The notes under the pieces: generated by a model
Told to the model about the DNA's origin: nothing
Seen by the model: only the letters and a program-made list of their open reading frames with translations
The model's database searches: none
Source of the DNA: Tamarix chinensis
Taxonomy: Eukaryota > Streptophyta > Magnoliopsida > Caryophyllales > Tamaricaceae
Reading direction: 5' to 3'
DNA: 64,000 nucleotides
NCBI GenBank assembly: GCA_030549775.1
Contig: CM060174.1
Coordinates: forward strand, 73,714,706 to 73,778,705
Part shown: positions 24,511 to 35,193 of the stretch, one piece after another
Layout of the letters: every line of letters starts with the position of its first letter
Numbering within the stretch: the first letter of the stretch is position 1
Made by a program: the position numbers and the translations under genes

Positions 24511-24524
24511 CCTCTATGAATAGT

Positions 24525-26135
24525 CTCTGTAGATTATGAACCCATATTTAATGCATGAAAAATAGTTAAGCCATTGAATTAGTAATGTAATTATCATTCA
24601 ATTTAGCATGTTACACATCATTCATGAAGGCCATATCAAAATTAAATCAATACTAATCTAGGTCATCAAACTTGATTTTATTCAAATTTCATGCTTCAAT
24701 TACATCATTTCGGCATCACATTGTCATGATTTCATACATACGAGAGAGTTAACTTAAATCACATAACTATCGTCCGAAATTCTCTCCTAGTTGTTGTGAA
24801 TATTTTCTTATTGAGTGTTAAGTTTTTAACATTTATTTATTTTTTAACTTAAACTTTATAATAATATTTTAATACTTTTGTAGATAAAACAAGACTCTCA
24901 TATGTGTATAGCTATAAATATTAATTGGTATATGATCTTTATTTTTAAAAATATAATTGTAAATTTTAATAAAATAATATTTTTTATACGAATATCGGAC
25001 ATTCGGAGCGGATATTCGATTCGGTAGATACGTATATTTGGTTTTAATTGTCGACTTCATATTTCACTATAGTTACTATTATTTTTCATCGATATTAGTT
25101 GGTAGAAAACTAATTTATCATGTTTTACTATAATTATTTTCATATATCATTACTATTATGTCTGTGTTTTCCTGATATTGCATTCGTATTGTATTACGGT
25201 CATTTCTATATTTTACTATATATATATATTATATTTTATTGTAATTGTATCTATATTTTATTATAAAAATGATCTTGAGCTCCTATTATTATTGATATTT
25301 TATCTTTATTAATTGATGTTTTACCATCATTGGACAGATTAATATTTTACTAGTAAAATAGAAACTGTCATTTAATAATATATTTCAATTAAAATGTTTT
25401 TTAACATTACATCAATCAACCGCATCATTTACCGGTGCGTCAATTATACATTATATATTGAAAGAGGTAGGGGAGGCGGTGCCAATATTCTATGCTATTT
25501 CTAGAAACATAATTCTTGCACTACAAGTAAAACGAAGATATCACACAATTTTTTCAGAAAAATATTATCATGTTTGTCGCTTTCCAAAAAGTAAGAACAG
25601 GTATGGAATAACAAGCTTTCTCCTGTAAGATGACGACGGCAATGACAGACAGGTGAGAGAGGTGGTTAACGTGCATCGCCTATGACAACAAGTTCCAAAG
25701 CAATCTTTCCCTACTTTCCCCTTCCTTATTTTTTAATAATTATATTTACTTTTGTTTCTTTATACTTACCTTACATGCCTTTTTTTATACTTTTTCTTCC
25801 AACTAATTGTACAATTTTTTTTTTTTTTGGTAAATATACATTTTATTATATATATTTTTTTTGGTAAGGGCCGATGACGGACGGACCCCAATAAGAGATG
25901 CCCTAAGGGACGCAACGCCAGCTATGCTATTTTGGAACTTTTTTTTTGGTAAATATATATTTTTTTGATCTTATATTTAATTAGACCATGAATGATGATA
26001 TACATTATACTTACTTACTTATACATATGTGGAGGAGGAGGTGCTGCTCCCGCGTAGCGTTGATTTTAGACAATGGTGCTAGGCCCACTTTCTCTCCTTT
26101 AAGGAAAATTCAAAGGCAGACCCACTACATAATAA
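24525..26135. other. Intergenic sequence, no gene recognised
   Basis: 24525-24880 (gcatgttacacatcattcat and neighbours) resembles the region beyond the distal palindrome cluster of element D, so it may be the far part of a decayed LTR split by the hAT element. 24880-25480 is AT-rich. At 25810 and 25930 a T-run followed by ggtaaatata occurs twice, bracketing about 130 bp with ccgatgacggacggacccca, perhaps a small MITE. No frame is convincing. Confidence 0.4.
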
Positions 26136-26139
26136 TACA

Positions 26140-26252
26140 AGTAGTCAGCGGCTATTTTTATGGTGCAGGTGCACGTAGATAAGGCTAACCAGCTACCATT
26201 ATTAGAGCCACACCCAGCATCACCGGCCCTTCTTTCGGTTTCCATCGGCAGG
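26140..26252. repeat. Direct repeat copy 1 (about 110 bp)
   Basis: This runs from agcggctatttttatggtgc to tcggtttccatcggc and contains gtagataaggctaaccagc and tcaccggcccttcttt. A diverged copy in the same orientation is at 26692-26800. Confidence 0.72.
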
Positions 26253-26691
26253 CCCACTGTATAAAATATCTCATAATTTTATTTTTATTTTAACAGTTTA
26301 TATATTATTTTAAAACGTAATCAAATAATTTTTAATGTTATAGTTATATATTTAATTTTAAAAATAATGTAATAATTAATGTATAAAAATAATAAAGAAG
26401 AATGAAAATAGCTATTATGTAATTTAACACGATTTTTTCTTCTTAGACAAAATTTATTTTTATAATTTGAGAATAAAAATTTAATATAGTTGACACGTGA
26501 AAATAAAAAATATTAATTTAATGAAATATAATTTTTAAGTTTATGATTATTTTTTTTATGGTTATATAGAGAATTATTTTAATCTTTTTTAGACAATTTC
26601 TTACAATATCTAAATGTAAATTATTGACCCCCCTTAAAACTGAATATCAAAATAAAATAATTTCTACTAAACAAATACAACCTTTTTAGCG
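26253..26691. other. AT-rich spacer between direct repeats
   Basis: About 440 bp, very AT-rich, with no recognised gene. It may be a MITE-like insertion or the unique part of a local duplication. Confidence 0.4.
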
Positions 26692-26800
26692 ACTGTTTTC
26701 ATAGTGCCAGCACAAGTAGATAAGGCTGCCCAGCCAGTCAGCCACCAATAAAGTCGCCCGCAGGAATCACCGGCCTTCTTTCGGTTTCCATCAGCTGTCC
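26692..26800. repeat. Direct repeat copy 2 (about 110 bp)
   Basis: It reads agcgactgttttcatagtgc to tttcggtttccatcagc, with gtagataaggctgcccagcc in the middle. It matches 26140-26252 over its whole length with scattered substitutions. Confidence 0.72.
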
Positions 26801-27600
26801 CTTTTCAAACCTACCTAACTACTATTATCACTTCATTTTAATGGTGTTTTTTCGTTTATTTTTTAAAAACCATTTTAGTATCAGATATTTTTGACTAGTT
26901 TCTCGTAAATTTTTTAACGTCGAAACGTTTTTATTTGATAGAAAATGGCGGGTGATCAGTGTTTCAATGCTACCATGCCTACAACTGTCTACAATGGTAG
27001 CAACCACTAACCAGAGTATATATGCTAAAAAGTGAGTGATGAAGGTGGTCTGCCCTCATCATTCCATTGTCTAGGTCTTGGACCTCCCGATATGATATTT
27101 CTTTCCTCGTTGCTTTCAATTCTATTTCTAGGGGCTAGCTCGAAGAAGCGACAAGACTGTGGGCTGTTCCATATTCGACTAATAGACTAACATTAATTAT
27201 ATGCCACACCTCTTTTTCAAGCCGACTATTTTAGCCTTAAAGGCAACAGTTACAGCTACTGGGGAAAATTTGGTGTTAGGAAACCGATATGATACACGTG
27301 ATTGTGACTCTCGGTCAAATTATTCAAACCGATCAAAGATCTGATTATTAAGTGTATCGTATTATATTTGGAGCATATTATGACGTATTTGGAACCTACA
27401 ATGGCGTCAGTACTATAATAAGTGAATGGACTGTACTGCGTTTGGAACTTCCAAATTGCAAGGGAGAGAGAGGATGCCTAAGTTGGAGAACCGACTCGCG
27501 TAGTTCACCACCTTGATACGGAGGATCATATTCACATCGCTTGGTTGAATCTCAGAGATATTCGTGGCCCTCGCAGACAGACACTACAACAAAAGGGTTA
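26801..27600. other. Less AT-rich unassigned sequence
   Basis: This stretch looks more gene-like in composition, but no continuous frame or conserved protein is recognisable. It may include upstream parts of the LINE relic that follows. Confidence 0.35.
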
Positions 27601-27865
27601 TTGGCCGGAGTTACCCTCGCAATGGTCTGCAGAAAATTAACGGCTGATGGAACACGTTAGACCCTCCCACCAACTTAGCATTAGGAGGGGTTGCTACTTG
27701 CTAGAGACCACGTGGGGCGACAGATTTTTGGCTTTACAGATGACGTGGGTTATAGGCATATCTTGCTTGCCGAGTTTTGGGCCATGTATTATGGTCTACA
27801 TCATGCTAGTGATAGGGGTCTTCATCATCATACTCAGATCGTGAGCGATCCATATCCTTGATGGT
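27601..27865 (+). pseudogene. RNase H domain relic of a plant LINE
   Basis: One frame reads ADGT, then after stops LLLARDHVGRQIFGFTDDVG, YRHILLAEFWAMYYGLHHAS and DRGLHHHTQIVSD. This matches the RNase H domain found at the 3' end of plant L1-type LINEs and related host proteins (GGVLRDH.G.WI.GF...AE.WA...GL..A.D.G). The three acidic positions survive: Asp codon 27646-27648, Glu 27772-27774, Asp 27847-27849. Three in-frame stops lie between the first Asp and LLLARDH, so it is a pseudogene. Upstream reverse transcriptase is not visible. Confidence 0.78.
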
Positions 27866-29198
27866 GTTCCATCTGCTCGACGTTTTATTCAAACATTTCA
27901 TTTGATGGACTAGACGTGGATGTGGATACAAATATATTCGATTGAAATATGATTTTCCAGAGTGCCAACCCTCGATCTGTATGAATGTGTCGAGAAACAG
28001 AGCTTGGATTTGTTGTTATGTTCATCTAAATATAAGGGTTATTAGGCCTGATATGCCTATAGGCCAACATGTCGTGTAACCTTAATTGGAGTTAGATCGG
28101 TCGAGGTTAAATATATTGTGAAGCGAAACCTTTTCCATCATGAACAAGGACAAGGGTCACAGAGGCATTACTGTCTTAAGCAACAAAATTTTATAAGAAT
28201 CTGATCTTATTCTGCTTTAACTACCAACTTTGGCATTTCAGGTATGGCAGAACAAAGAAAGAATCCAAAAGAAGAGGGGTCGGCTCGGCTCTGCTGGGAT
28301 CACACCGAAACGTGTCTTATCTTCTCTACTCAACTTCAGAATATTTAATCATTTGGGTCATCTGGCACGATCTCAGGTCTAACTAGTGAGTTGAGTGTTC
28401 ATAAAGAAGATTAATTTTCCCCTCAGTTGGGTAGAGAATAATAGATATTTTCTCCTACCAGGCAATTAGTAGTATTAAAGTGAAGAAATAGTTTCTGGCT
28501 ATCAAGCAGACTAAGGAACCGTATTAAAGAGAAGAACCCGAAAGACCCAAATGATGGGAAGAATTTCATGTGTGATGAACTACTATTTGACGTCGATCTA
28601 TTGGTGCTCATTCTGATAACACCCTTATCCGAAGAAGCGTTCTTCCATTTTAGATAAGACCGTTCCGGATACTCAGAATACAGGGATAATATATTTTTTT
28701 ATACCTCTTATACATAAATAGACTAAGGAAAGAAGTAAAATAGGTTCATCTGGTTTTATGTACATGTTTTAAAAAGGTCCGTCATAAGTCCAGCACTGAG
28801 CAGATCAAAATTAGCTTACTTATGCTTATAATATAGGTTTGGAACACTTAACAATTAGGTTCATAACAATTAATTATTAGGTTTATAATACTTAACGATG
28901 AGTTTAGGGAACTATAACTCATATAAATTTATTTTGGTAGCTACATATATGTTTCAAAATTACTGAAATTGAAGATGAGCAAATGAAGTTGAAAGTATAT
29001 TCGACCATATTTTCTACCACATCAACATAAAAATTGTCGGTTTATTTATTTAAATAAATAAATTGAATCAAACTTTTAACGAGTCGAACCAAGTAGAGCA
29101 AAAATACTTACCACAAGGAATACACAGCGGAAGCAAGGAGGAGAAGTTTCAGATTTGATCCGGAATCAAATGAAGCCCAGCTAAAAGTGAAACAGCCA
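27866..29198. other. Unassigned sequence with one weak short frame
   Basis: A short ATG frame at 28244-28348 reads MAEQRKNPKEEGSARLCWDH and ends 14 codons later. It follows a tttcag resembling a splice acceptor and could be the start of a Myb/SANT-like protein, but there is too little to claim this. Nothing else is recognised. Confidence 0.3.
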
Positions 29199-29201
29199 TA
29201 A

Positions 29202-29234
<33 letters not shown>
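29199..29234. repeat. (ATT)n microsatellite
   Basis: About twelve att triplets in a row, followed by a short gaa-rich run. Confidence 0.9.
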
Positions 29235-29564
29235 TTATGAAGAAGAAGAAAACTTTTCCTTTTTAGGCTCCAAAAGCGCCTTTCAGATTCCCCGGTGAAG
29301 TTCATCGGTTTCTAAAATTGTGCTAGCTAACATGTAGTGCTGCTCCAAATTTTACCGACACAGATCTTTGGATTAATTGATTATCATTAGCTATAATTAA
29401 TTTTTTGTTAGGTACACTGTGAATTACTCTTTTTTAACTAAGAAAGTACTGCAATTTGTATAGACCATGTCGGAGGTGTTACGAGATGTAAATAACCATA
29501 CAAGCAATTGGAAAATCAATTGTTTGCCTTACTGATTATGATCGATGTTGTTATAATTCCACCT
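29235..29564. other. Intergenic, nothing recognised
   Basis: A short unassigned stretch before the Tourist-like MITE. Confidence 0.4.
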
Positions 29565-29567
29565 TTA

Positions 29568-29807
29568 GTGCTCGTTTGGTACGAGGATAATAGAAATGAA
29601 AAATTTACCACCATATTTTATATATCTTGTATAATCTATTTAAAATTAAATATTTCTATTATAATAAATACTCATTTTAAATCTTAATTTAATCCAAAAT
29701 AACTATTTCATAAAAAATAATTTTTTTATTATTAAATACTTAATATAAAAGATATAAAATAGTGGGAAAAATTTTCCACCTCTAATATCCCCATACCAAA
29801 CAAACCC
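29568..29807. mobile_element. Tourist-like MITE (PIF/Harbinger type)
   Basis: A 240-bp element with inverted ends: gtgctcgtttggtacgagga on the left, and gggtttgtttggtatgggga read inward from the right (15 of 20 bases match). Both sides are flanked by the TTA target duplication (29565-29567 and 29808-29810). The interior is AT-rich and non-coding. Size, TTA duplication and the G...TGTTTGG-type end fit Tourist elements. Confidence 0.85.
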
Positions 29808-29810
29808 TTA

Positions 29811-30320
29811 GTAGGATGGGTCCGTAGAATTAGACCTATACGCTGTAAATTATTCAGGTTTGAAGTTAAATGATACTAAATACTTTTATTTAAACTCCCT
29901 AGAGCTTAAATAATTAAGTTCAACATGAAAACATATGCAAAGCAATAGCTGTTTTTTTTTTCTGTTTTTTTTTTTAATGCTCAAATCCAGCATAGGACAA
30001 TAGTATAAACTCAGCAGCAAAGTATAGAGCAATGTATTCAAATTAAATGCATAAAATTTTTTAATATAGTTTTTCGGACATCCAAAAATTTGGGTCCAGC
30101 TCCTTTTGTAGTTTCGAAAACTCTAAATTTTAGATCAGCCCAAATTTCGCCCGCTGCATGCGGTCCTAAGCCCATTGTTGGTGAAGCGGAGTTCGACCGT
30201 GTATATAAATCGAGTTGTAAGTTGTAACTCATCCTGTTAGCAAACCTTTTCGAATTAAAATGAATGAAAGAGTCGGCCTTGGGCAGTTATAACTGACAGT
30301 CATTAAGATAGCAAGTAAAA
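29811..30320. other. Intergenic, nothing recognised
   Basis: Contains T-runs at about 29952-29975 and a moderately GC-rich patch at 30080-30200 without a supported gene. Confidence 0.4.
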
Positions 30321-30322
30321 TA

Positions 30323-30577
30323 TCATCTTGGTTATCAAATATTTTTAAATGTCCTTAATTGGTTATTGTACTTTTCCCCCCTACATTAGTCGTTAAATTT
30401 TAAAATCATCCTATTTTAGTTTCCGCGTTAATTAAATATTATTCTACGTATGAGTGACTAACTTATAGACTAAAATAGGACGATTTGAAAGTTTAGTTAC
30501 TTATTTATAAAAAAAAAAGTAATAATCAGTGATTAATTCAGGAAATATAAAAATATTTGGTAACCAAAACAATATTT
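30323..30577. mobile_element. Long-inverted-repeat MITE
   Basis: The left arm atcatcttggttatcaaata continues through a run to cctattttagt near 30420. The right arm, read inward from 30577, gives attgttttggttaccaaata, then cgtcctattttagt near 30475. Each arm is about 100 bp, so the element is almost all stem with a short centre. The target duplication is not clear. Family uncertain. Confidence 0.7.
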
Positions 30578-30632
30578 GTCTCTTAAAATAACTTCATTTT
30601 CTTATCTTCATTTTTTTGTGTGATTTCCAATT

Positions 30633-30635
<3 letters not shown>

Positions 30636-30690
<55 letters not shown>
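30636..30690. repeat. (TA)n microsatellite
   Basis: Uninterrupted at repeat of about 26 units. Confidence 0.95.
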
Positions 30691-30693
<3 letters not shown>

Positions 30694-30985
30694 CTATAAA
30701 TAGAGACTTATTCTTTTTGAAATGAGTATGCTTGTGAATTTTTTATATATAAAAAACTATTATAGTTTTTATGTATCTACCAACATTATTCACCTATCTC
30801 TCCTTTATACATGAAAAATATATGTCTTTCTTATTAATATTTTATCTATTAATTATCATTATTAATACTTCTAAAATGTATAACATCGTTACTATTATTA
30901 TTGTGTTGTTGTTCTTATTTCAATTGCTATTATTTTTTATTAATAATATTTTTATGTTTGATAAAATTAGTATGTAGTAACCTAT

Positions 30986-30988
<3 letters not shown>
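30691..30988. other. AT-rich spacer between microsatellites
   Basis: AT-rich, with no recognised gene. Confidence 0.4.

Positions 30989-31073
<85 letters not shown>
30989..31073. repeat. (ATT)n microsatellite
   Basis: About 27 perfect att triplets. The overlapping frame is poly-Ile and is not a gene. Confidence 0.95.
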
Positions 31074-31559
31074 CATTATTGTCGTTATGGTTGTGGTTAT
31101 TGTTGTTTGTTCACTATATCATATTGGTAGTAGTTCTTAGCTGTTATTACATTAAAAATTAGCAATATTAATCATCTTATATTGCTAATAGTTTTTTCTT
31201 ATATTACCACTAGTTGTTATGCATTCATTTGAAACTCAACACTATTTTTAGATCCACAAACCTCGAGTAGCATTTATGCATGATTGCATCATATTAGTGA
31301 ATGATTGTTGAAGACAAGTGTAATACATACTTACTTGATGCTACTATGTCATAGTTTTGTCGGAGTGGCATGCATAATCATATTTTTGTAACATATTGTG
31401 GAGCATTTTTAATGTATTCAAAATATGATCCAAGTTTGAGATAAGGACTATCATCATTGATTGTCAGTAGATTTAATTGTGTATATAGCAGCATTTTGAT
31501 TAATGTTTAGGCTACAACTAATGCATGTTTGTTGCTATATTTGTTTTTAGGAGTTGCTA
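31074..31559. other. Unassigned sequence left of a truncated LTR
   Basis: No gene seen. Homology with the right LTR of the retroelement ending at 37414 begins only at about 31560, so the rest of the left LTR is deleted or replaced here. Confidence 0.4.
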
Positions 31560-31683
31560 TATATATTGGTGATTACCGACTAAGTCCGTTAGGAACAACA
31601 AGTAGTGATAATTTGCACAAATAACTATAATAAGAGAAATATAAATAATAATTAGTTTATTTGTGGCCAAGTAAAGGGGATCA
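31560..31683 (-). repeat. Truncated 3' LTR of minus-strand LTR retroelement
   Basis: atatattggtgattaccgac through gtggccaagtaaaggggatca matches 37293-37414 (atatatcgatgataatcgac ... gtaaagaggatca). Only the last part, about 125 bp in + orientation, survives. Next to it, tattaatactccacctttc is a plausible polypurine tract on the minus strand, and ttctccttaaggttgag matches the sequence that precedes the 3' LTR in many plant gypsy elements. Confidence 0.75.
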
Positions 31684-31894
31684 TATTAATACTCCACCTT
31701 TCAAATCAACCTTCTCCTTAAGGTTGAGCAAATTCGAACCAAGTGTAGTACTCCATCTTTTTGTGAAGTTGTGGATGAGAAGTTATGGTATTTATTAAAA
31801 TTTGATAATGCTTGATTTTAATTTGGAGATATAATTAAGTTTGAGGAAAATTTGGATTTAAATAAGTTTTAAAAATAAAATAAAATGAGGTTTC

Positions 31895-32050
31895 AGGCGG
31901 ACCGATTGATTGGTTCCATGAACCAATTGAATGGTTCATCGCTTTAGCTAAAGGATTTTTTTTTTATCAAACCGATCGACTAGTTTGGCGAGCTGATTGA
32001 TTAGTCGGTAGAACAGTCGACTAGTAGGCTAAAGTAATCAACTGGTTTGT
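31895..32050. repeat. Palindrome cluster 1 of element E
   Basis: Units such as gaccgattgattggttcc, aaccaattgaatggttc, accgatcgactagttt and acagtcgactagtagg, spaced about 20-30 bp. Confidence 0.8.
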
Positions 32051-32517
32051 CAAGCTAAGTACATTTTTAAAACTTAATTTTTTGGAAAAAACTTCTTATA
32101 CCAAAATGGAACCTTAATAATCCCACTCCAAGATTTTTTTAAAAGGTTCTTAACCTTTCTTATCATTAATTTAGTCAAGCTTCTGCCTTGAACAGATTTG
32201 AGGGTTCGATAGAGACGTTTTAGGGAGAGGGTGACCTTAGTCTTGTCTTCTTCCACCTCTCTCTTCTGCCAGCTATGAAAATCGTTGCTTCAATTCCCAA
32301 ACCTATTCCTTCCACACCGATCATTCATTTCCTCTATTATGTTTGGTATTTCTAAGTGAATTCTACCTACAATTTTCTAGAAATCATCATTTTAGCTTTG
32401 AAAGGGAGGTTAGCCTATCTTTAATAAAATTTGCCCAGTTGGCTCAAATTCAAATAGTATAAACTAGGGTTTTCGATCTATACCTAACCATACTTGTGCT
32501 TATACCAATTTTTTGGC

Positions 32518-32525
32518 TATACATA
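32518..32525 (+). promoter_or_regulatory. TATA-like box of element E
   Basis: tatacata in ttggctatacatagccc, at the position equivalent to the TATAAATA of element D. One base departs from consensus, so the promoter may be weakened. Confidence 0.4.
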
Positions 32526-33221
32526 GCCCTAATTGCCCATTCCATTCACTTTTTTTAAGCCACTGAAATATTCCAACTATCTAACCTTGTTTCCTTTCCT
32601 CTCCAATTCAAACTTAGTTTCATTTTTTTTCCACTCTTCTATTCCTTTCTCTAACTCCTTCTTATTTATCTCTAAACAAGGGAGGGTTAGATTAAGGAGG
32701 AAGTTAAGTCCTTCTTTCAGCAACAAAAAAAAAAAATTCCCCTATTTTCTCTTAGGTTTGTAAGTCATTTTTTTTCCTAATTCAAACTATAATTTATGAA
32801 ATTATTTATTGGATTTATGAATATTTAACTTCTATTTTTAATGTTTTGAAATTTGAGAATTTTCCAAGTTGAGTTTTTTTCATAAGTGGAAAATTTTGCT
32901 AATGTACCAAGTAAGTCATTCTTACTTCTAAAATGTGACTTGGTTAAACATGTGTGTGCTGAAATATTTAACATCCTTATTCTATAAGTTTGCATGAGAA
33001 TTTGGTTTCATATTAGTGCATGTGAATTTAATTATGAACTCTGAGATAAATGCATGATTTTTGGGAAGTTAGGTTGATTTGATTAATTCTAGAGCATCTA
33101 CCAGTTTATGAGCTGAAAAATGTTAGTATGATGCCAATACACGTTTTAGTTTAGATGTGGTAGGAATTTTGAGAATGTTTTCTCACAAAAAATGCCTATT
33201 TTGGTGCTATTTGAGGGCAAA

Positions 33222-33482
33222 CTAATCGATTAGTTAGGTTAAACCAATCGATCGATCGACCCAACCCATCAACTAGTAGGTCTATGGTGACCTCGGTCTT
33301 GTTTTCTTCTTAAATCCATTGATTAGTTTGATAGAATCAATATAGTAGGGTTTGAACACTCAATTGATTTGACCAAAATGATTGGCTGATTTGAGGGAAC
33401 TTGGATTTAGCCGAGCTAAACCAATCAACTGATCGACCCATACCAATCAATTGATTAGGTGAAATCGATCAATTGGTTCGTC
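33222..33482. repeat. Palindrome cluster 2 of element E
   Basis: Units such as aaactaatcgattagtt, accaatcgatcgatcgaccc, accaatcaattgattagg and aatcgatcaattggttcg. The centre is about 1.38 kb from cluster 1. Confidence 0.8.
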
Positions 33483-34199
33483 CATATTGTGTGCTTTTGA
33501 TCTTTTGGCTTAGGTATGCTTTAAGACTATTCCTAATACTACTATATGACTATTTAATGAATGAAATACATACGTTGACATGGATTAGAAACCTAGAAAA
33601 TGGACTAAATGGATCATGACTCATGACATACTCAATGGGTGTTATAAAGGCCTTGATGGGCAAACCCAAATAAGTGTTTGATGGATTTGAAAGGGGTAAC
33701 AAAATCCATATTTTGTCTTGGATGGACTTATCTAGTGGATTTGGTTATGACTGAATAAGTATTAATGAAAATCCTATGCATGGTTGGGGATGATAAGGAT
33801 TAATATGGAATAAGTATGTGAATATCTTGTTTGTATATTGTGTGGGCCTTGTGGGATCACGTAACCTCGAGAAGAACGTACTAATGGATTAAAGTGAAAG
33901 ATAATTGAGTTATGTATGGGTTTAGGCTAACCAATCCTTCATTAGCTACCAGGGGTTAGTGTGCCTTTGAGATTTATTACTGCCTTTAGGCATGATCCTA
34001 ATAGATCCCAATATCTTACCTATTCTAGACGTTGATGATGTACTAGGGGGTATCAATACTAAAGGGTTTGGTTACTTAGGTGATTTGACTTCGGCTTGGA
34101 CTAATGTCCATTGATGGTTACTTGGCTTTGGCCTAGACTATATGTCCTTTGGTTTGGAAAGACTTTCATGGTATGTGAGACCATGGGGGTGGTGCACAA

Positions 34200-34290
34200 T
34201 CCATCGCTTGATAATAACTGGAGTGCGTATTTGGATAATAATTGAAATGAGTACTTAGATAATAATTTGAATAAGTATTTCAAATGAGAA
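34200..34290. repeat. Short minisatellite in element E
   Basis: Three to four units of about 25-30 bp containing ggataataattgaaatgagt and variants. It is matched by the inverted copy in element D near 53320-53440. Confidence 0.65.
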
Positions 34291-35193
34291 TTTAGAAATA
34301 AGAATGTGGTTAAAGAGGAAAAAATATTAAAAGAAAAAGAATGAAATTAAAGATAATGGCTTATATATAGATGATCTAATAAAAATAAAAAATGTAGAAA
34401 AGGGCATATGGAGAAATTGTGTGCTTGGATGAATGAAGCCTTACTATTAGCTAGATATTCTACTTGCAGCTTGCATACCATCATCTATGATGTAGTAATA
34501 TGGTGTCAAGCATGATGAGTCATGTATGGTATGAACTTCCTATACCTGATGTGACCATGATAAAACATGTATCCTTTTTATATGAAGTATGCATGAAAAT
34601 GTTAGTATGACTTGTGTATTATACTAGAATCTTATGTATTGTTAACTCCATTGAAGAGGTAACTTATCTTACTCAGTACAAAGCGTATTGATGTTCCCGT
34701 TTGCTTAGTCACCTGCTCATTCCTATAAGTAGAGAGTCATGAATAGGTTTTCAAGGATGGTCAATAGTAAGCCAACCTTGTGTGGGGCATGGGTTATGAG
34801 ATCATGGGCATTCAAAGACTTTGAGTATTCCTTGATGGAATATAGTTTAGAGTTACACTATACTTTTTTTTTTGTAATTTATACCATGTACTTTGGTTTA
34901 ATTCCCCCTCCCTCCGGCGTATTTGAATATTGCAAATCGTTGAGGTCTTGTACTTAAAAGCTTTCCATTCAATATTTATATAAACATATTTTAGCATACT
35001 CTAAATTAGATTTGGTTGGTTTGGTTTCTCAGCCTTGTATCTAGTATGAGATGGGTGGTTGGTGCCTATCCTATGTTAAGTGCAGCGGTAACACCTTATT
35101 TTTTTTCTAAGTATTTATTAATTTTCCACTTCCGCAAGTTTTAAAAAATGAAAATTTTTAGTAGTAAAAAATGAGGGGTGGGTTTACACCAAG

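Larger units (their letters stand above)
20964..24516. mobile_element. Non-autonomous hAT element carrying host gene exons
   Basis: The ends are inverted: tagacctggaaaagttgacc on the left, and tagaggcggcaaacgggtca read inward from the right. Both sides are flanked by the perfect 8-bp duplication tgaatagt (20956-20963 and 24517-24524). An 8-bp duplication with TAG...-type ends is characteristic of hAT elements. Both subterminal regions are packed with acccgaa/gacccga repeats. No transposase motif is visible in 3553 bp, so the element is non-autonomous. Its interior holds exons of an O-fucosyltransferase-like gene, making it a gene-capturing (Pack-type) element. Confidence 0.85.
31744..35188 (+). 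mobile_element. Element E: 3.4-kb solo LTR-like insertion
   Basis: It begins TGTAGTACTCC and ends GGGTGGGTTTACA. The perfect 5-bp duplication ccaag flanks it (31739-31743 and 35189-35193). It aligns along its length with element D in inverted orientation: start, two palindrome clusters, the AGTAAGTCATTCTTACT hairpin, a minisatellite and the end. It lies inside the minus-strand LTR retroelement. No pol or second LTR is present, so it is read as a solo LTR. Confidence 0.87.

Noticed and set aside
28244..28348. N-terminus of a Myb/SANT-like protein
   Set aside because: Only about 15 residues look similar and the frame stops after 34 codons.
30901..31140. Poly-isoleucine frame
   Set aside because: Translation of an (ATT)n microsatellite.
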